From positions 806,001 to 870,000 of the forward strand of contig NZ_JAFBIT010000001.1 of assembly GCF_021531715.1 (NCBI RefSeq): 64,000 bases of DNA, written 5' to 3'. The notes beneath the pieces were generated by a model. The model ran no database searches, was not told the origin of the DNA, and saw only the letters and a list, made by a program, of their open reading frames with translations. Positions 62,354 to 64,000 of the stretch are shown here, piece by piece (position 1 is the first letter of the stretch; each line of letters begins with the position of its first letter). The DNA comes from Anaeromassilibacillus senegalensis (GTDB lineage Bacteria; Bacillota; Clostridia; Oscillospirales; Acutalibacteraceae). Made by a program: the position numbers and the translations under genes.

Positions 62354-64000
62354 ATGACTTACGATCGAAAAATCAAAATCAGCGCCGCCGGAAGCCGCCG
62401 TGCCGCGCGCTGGCCTGCGCAGGAAATCCTGCTGTCCGAGCTGTGGACGCGCCTGCAGACGCCGGTACGCAGCACGGAGACGCAGGCGGAGTATCTGCGG
62501 ATGAAAAAGCCGCAGCAGGACGATCTGAAGGACGTCGGCGGCTTTGTCGCGGGCACGCTGCGGGAAGAGCGGCGGCGCAACGGTCACGTGCTCGGACGCG
62601 ATCTGATTACGCTGGACATGGATAGCATTGCGCCCGGCGGCACGGCAGACATTCTCCGTGCGCTGGACGGGCTCGGCTGCGGCTACTGCGTCTATTCGAC
62701 ACGCAAGCACCGACCGGACGCACCCCGGCTGCGTGTTTTGCTGCCGCTTGATCACACGGCGACCGCCGACGAATACGAGCCGATCGCGCGCAGGGCAGCA
62801 CAGATCCTCGCGCCCGACATGAAGCCGTTTGACCCCTCGACCTTTGAAGCGACCCGTCTCATGTACTGGCCCTCCGTTTCGGCGGACGGCGAATACATAT
62901 TCCAATGGGCGGATAAGCCGCTGCTTTCAACGGACGGTATGCTCGCAACCTACGCCGAGTGGACCGACTGCAGCTCGTGGCCGCAGGTGCCGGGCGCCGC
63001 ACAGGCGCGCAAAAGCCTGGCGGCAAAACAGGAAAACCCGCGCGAAAAGCGCGGCGTGCTCGGCGCGTTCTGCCGCTGCTACGACATATACGGCGCGATG
63101 GAGCACTTCCTCCCTGGCGTCTATGCGCCGACCAATCAGCCGGATCGCTGGACGTTTTCCGGCGGCTCCACAACAGGCGGCGCCGTCATTTACGACGGCG
63201 GTCTGTTCCTTTACTCGCACCACGCGACCGACCCCGCCGGCGGGCGGCTGGTCAACGCGTTTGACCTCGTCCGGCTGCATCTGTACGGCGATCTGGATCT
63301 TGACGTCAAGGACGGCACGCCTGTGAATAAGTGTCCCTCGTTCTCCGCCATGTGCAAGCTTGCGGTCTCCGATGAAACGGTCGCCGCGCTGCTCGATCGC
63401 GAGCGCTACGACGAAGCCGTTGCCGATTTTACGGCAGACAGCACCGTCTCCGCGACGGACACCGCGTGGATGAAGAAGCTGCGCCGCAACCCCAATACGG
63501 GCGCTTACGAGAAAACCATTGACAACATTCTGATGATTCTGGAGCACGATCCGCAGCTTGCCGGTCGCATCGCGCTGGACACGTTTTCGCAGCGCGGCGT
63601 TGCCGTCTGCCCGTATCCGTGGGACAAAACAGAACAGCGGCGCGTATGGAGCGACAACGACGACGCCGGCGTACGCTGGTATCTCGAAAGGGTCTACAAT
63701 ATCTCCGGCAAAGAAAAGGTGCTGGACGCGCTTTCGATCTGCGGCAATCTTCATGCACAGGATCCGGTTCGCAGCTATCTGGAATCGCTGCAATGGGACG
63801 GCACACCGCGCCTTGACACCGTTTTCGTCGATTATCTCGGCGCGGCAGATACGCCGTATACGCGCGCTGTGACGCGCAAGGCGCTGTGTGCCGCCGTTGC
63901 CCGTGCCATGCAGCCAGGAGTCAAATTCGACAATATGGTGATCCTGAACGGCGCGCAGGGCATCGGCAAATCGACGCTGCTGCGCACGCTGGGAAAAGGC
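62354..64000 (+). CDS. VapE-family primase/helicase (C-terminus cut by window edge)
   Basis: 549 codons seen, open at the right edge. The N-terminal half has a primase-like fold (GRDLITLDMDS and YSTRKHRPDAPRLRVLLP, about 85-135); the C-terminal half is the virulence-associated E (VirE/VapE) AAA+ helicase with ESLQWDGTPRLDTVF (about 475) and Walker A LNGAQGIGKSTLLRTL (about 532-547) at the very end. It primes and unwinds DNA in phages that have a family A polymerase. It starts 5 bp after the polymerase stop. Confidence 0.88.
   Translation, partial: MTYDRKIKISAAGSRRAARWPAQEILLSELWTRLQTPVRSTETQAEYLRMKKPQQDDLKDVGGFVAGTLREERRRNGHVLGRDLITLDMDSIAPGGTADILRALDGLGCGYCVYSTRKHRPDAPRLRVLLPLDHTATADEYEPIARRAAQILAPDMKPFDPSTFEATRLMYWPSVSADGEYIFQWADKPLLSTDGMLATYAEWTDCSSWPQVPGAAQARKSLAAKQENPREKRGVLGAFCRCYDIYGAMEHFLPGVYAPTNQPDRWTFSGGSTTGGAVIYDGGLFLYSHHATDPAGGRLVNAFDLVRLHLYGDLDLDVKDGTPVNKCPSFSAMCKLAVSDETVAALLDRERYDEAVADFTADSTVSATDTAWMKKLRRNPNTGAYEKTIDNILMILEHDPQLAGRIALDTFSQRGVAVCPYPWDKTEQRRVWSDNDDAGVRWYLERVYNISGKEKVLDALSICGNLHAQDPVRSYLESLQWDGTPRLDTVFVDYLGAADTPYTRAVTRKALCAAVARAMQPGVKFDNMVILNGAQGIGKSTLLRTLGKG

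Larger units (their letters stand above)
52251..64000. mobile_element. Prophage integrated in cotJC (left end; continues past the window)
   Basis: From the cotJC break to the right edge: large serine recombinase, Ltp lipoprotein, CI-type repressor, Cro-like gene, small early genes, DUF2800, DUF2815, family A DNA polymerase and VapE. This is the integration, immunity and early replication order of a temperate siphophage of Firmicutes. Codon and base use are more AT-rich at 53,760-57,750. Structural and lysis genes and attR should follow beyond 64,000. Confidence 0.88.

Overview
The window is a stretch of chromosome from an endospore-forming, moderately GC-rich Clostridia-type Firmicute, probably of the Oscillospiraceae/Ruminococcaceae kind. 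Support comes from the sporulation genes yunB and cotJABC, a tyrosine T-box leader, a Bacillus-like order of miaB-ylbF-mutS-mutL-miaA and yggS-sepF-ylmH-divIVA-ileS-lspA, and frequent TTG starts behind good Shine-Dalgarno sites. The species call is inference. No tRNA, rRNA or CRISPR array was seen.

Region 1 (1-14,000): two M16 peptidase-like genes (YfmH, cut by the left edge, and YfmF), a cytosolic GH30 glycosidase, a nucleotidyltransferase, an acyl-CoA synthetase with its XRE-cupin regulator, and a membrane-anchored GHL10-type glycoside hydrolase, all on the minus strand. A plus-strand run follows: DUF1294, a YjjG-like HAD phosphatase, comEC, holA and an RNase M5-like Toprim gene. Region 2 (14,000-18,700): a complete Tyr T-box leader, tyrS, a PcrA/UvrD helicase and a sugar-phosphate isomerase-like gene, closed by a two-way terminator. 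Region 3 (18,700-35,200, minus): comEA, rluD, lspA, ileS, divIVA, ylmH, sepF, yggS, an HlyD-like protein, miaA, mutL, mutS, a cysteine-tailed YlbF protein and miaB, covering cell division, mismatch repair, tRNA modification and DNA uptake. Region 4 (35,200-48,000, mostly minus): galK, a YcxB-like membrane protein, ligA, yunB, maf, galE, a PF06541 membrane protein (plus strand), a DUF3006/metallo-beta-lactamase pair, ftsK/spoIIIE, uppP and a TepA-type ClpP-fold protease. Region 5 (48,260-51,600, plus): aconitase and a eukaryote-type NADP isocitrate dehydrogenase with a strong promoter and a perfect 14-bp hairpin at the end.

Region 6 (51,620-64,000) is the most interesting. The spore-coat operon cotJA-cotJB-cotJC starts at a sigmaE-like promoter, but cotJC runs for only 31 native codons (to ...QYGG), then six foreign codons and a stop. 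The next gene is a large serine recombinase, followed by a prophage: a divergent small-RNA-like unit, an Ltp-type superinfection-exclusion lipoprotein, a CI/LexA-type repressor facing a Cro-like gene across three related 17-bp operators, small early genes, a RecB-like DUF2800 gene broken by one TGA, DUF2815, a family A DNA polymerase and a VapE primase/helicase cut by the right edge. A phage has therefore integrated inside a sporulation gene. This is the same architecture as skin in sigK and SPbeta in spsM, so recombinase-driven excision in the mother cell may rebuild cotJC. The other end of the element, which should carry the rest of cotJC, lies beyond the window.

Other points: ComEC's C-terminal metallo-beta-lactamase domain has lost its metal-binding motif, while a separate ComEC-type metallo-beta-lactamase gene elsewhere in the window keeps it.
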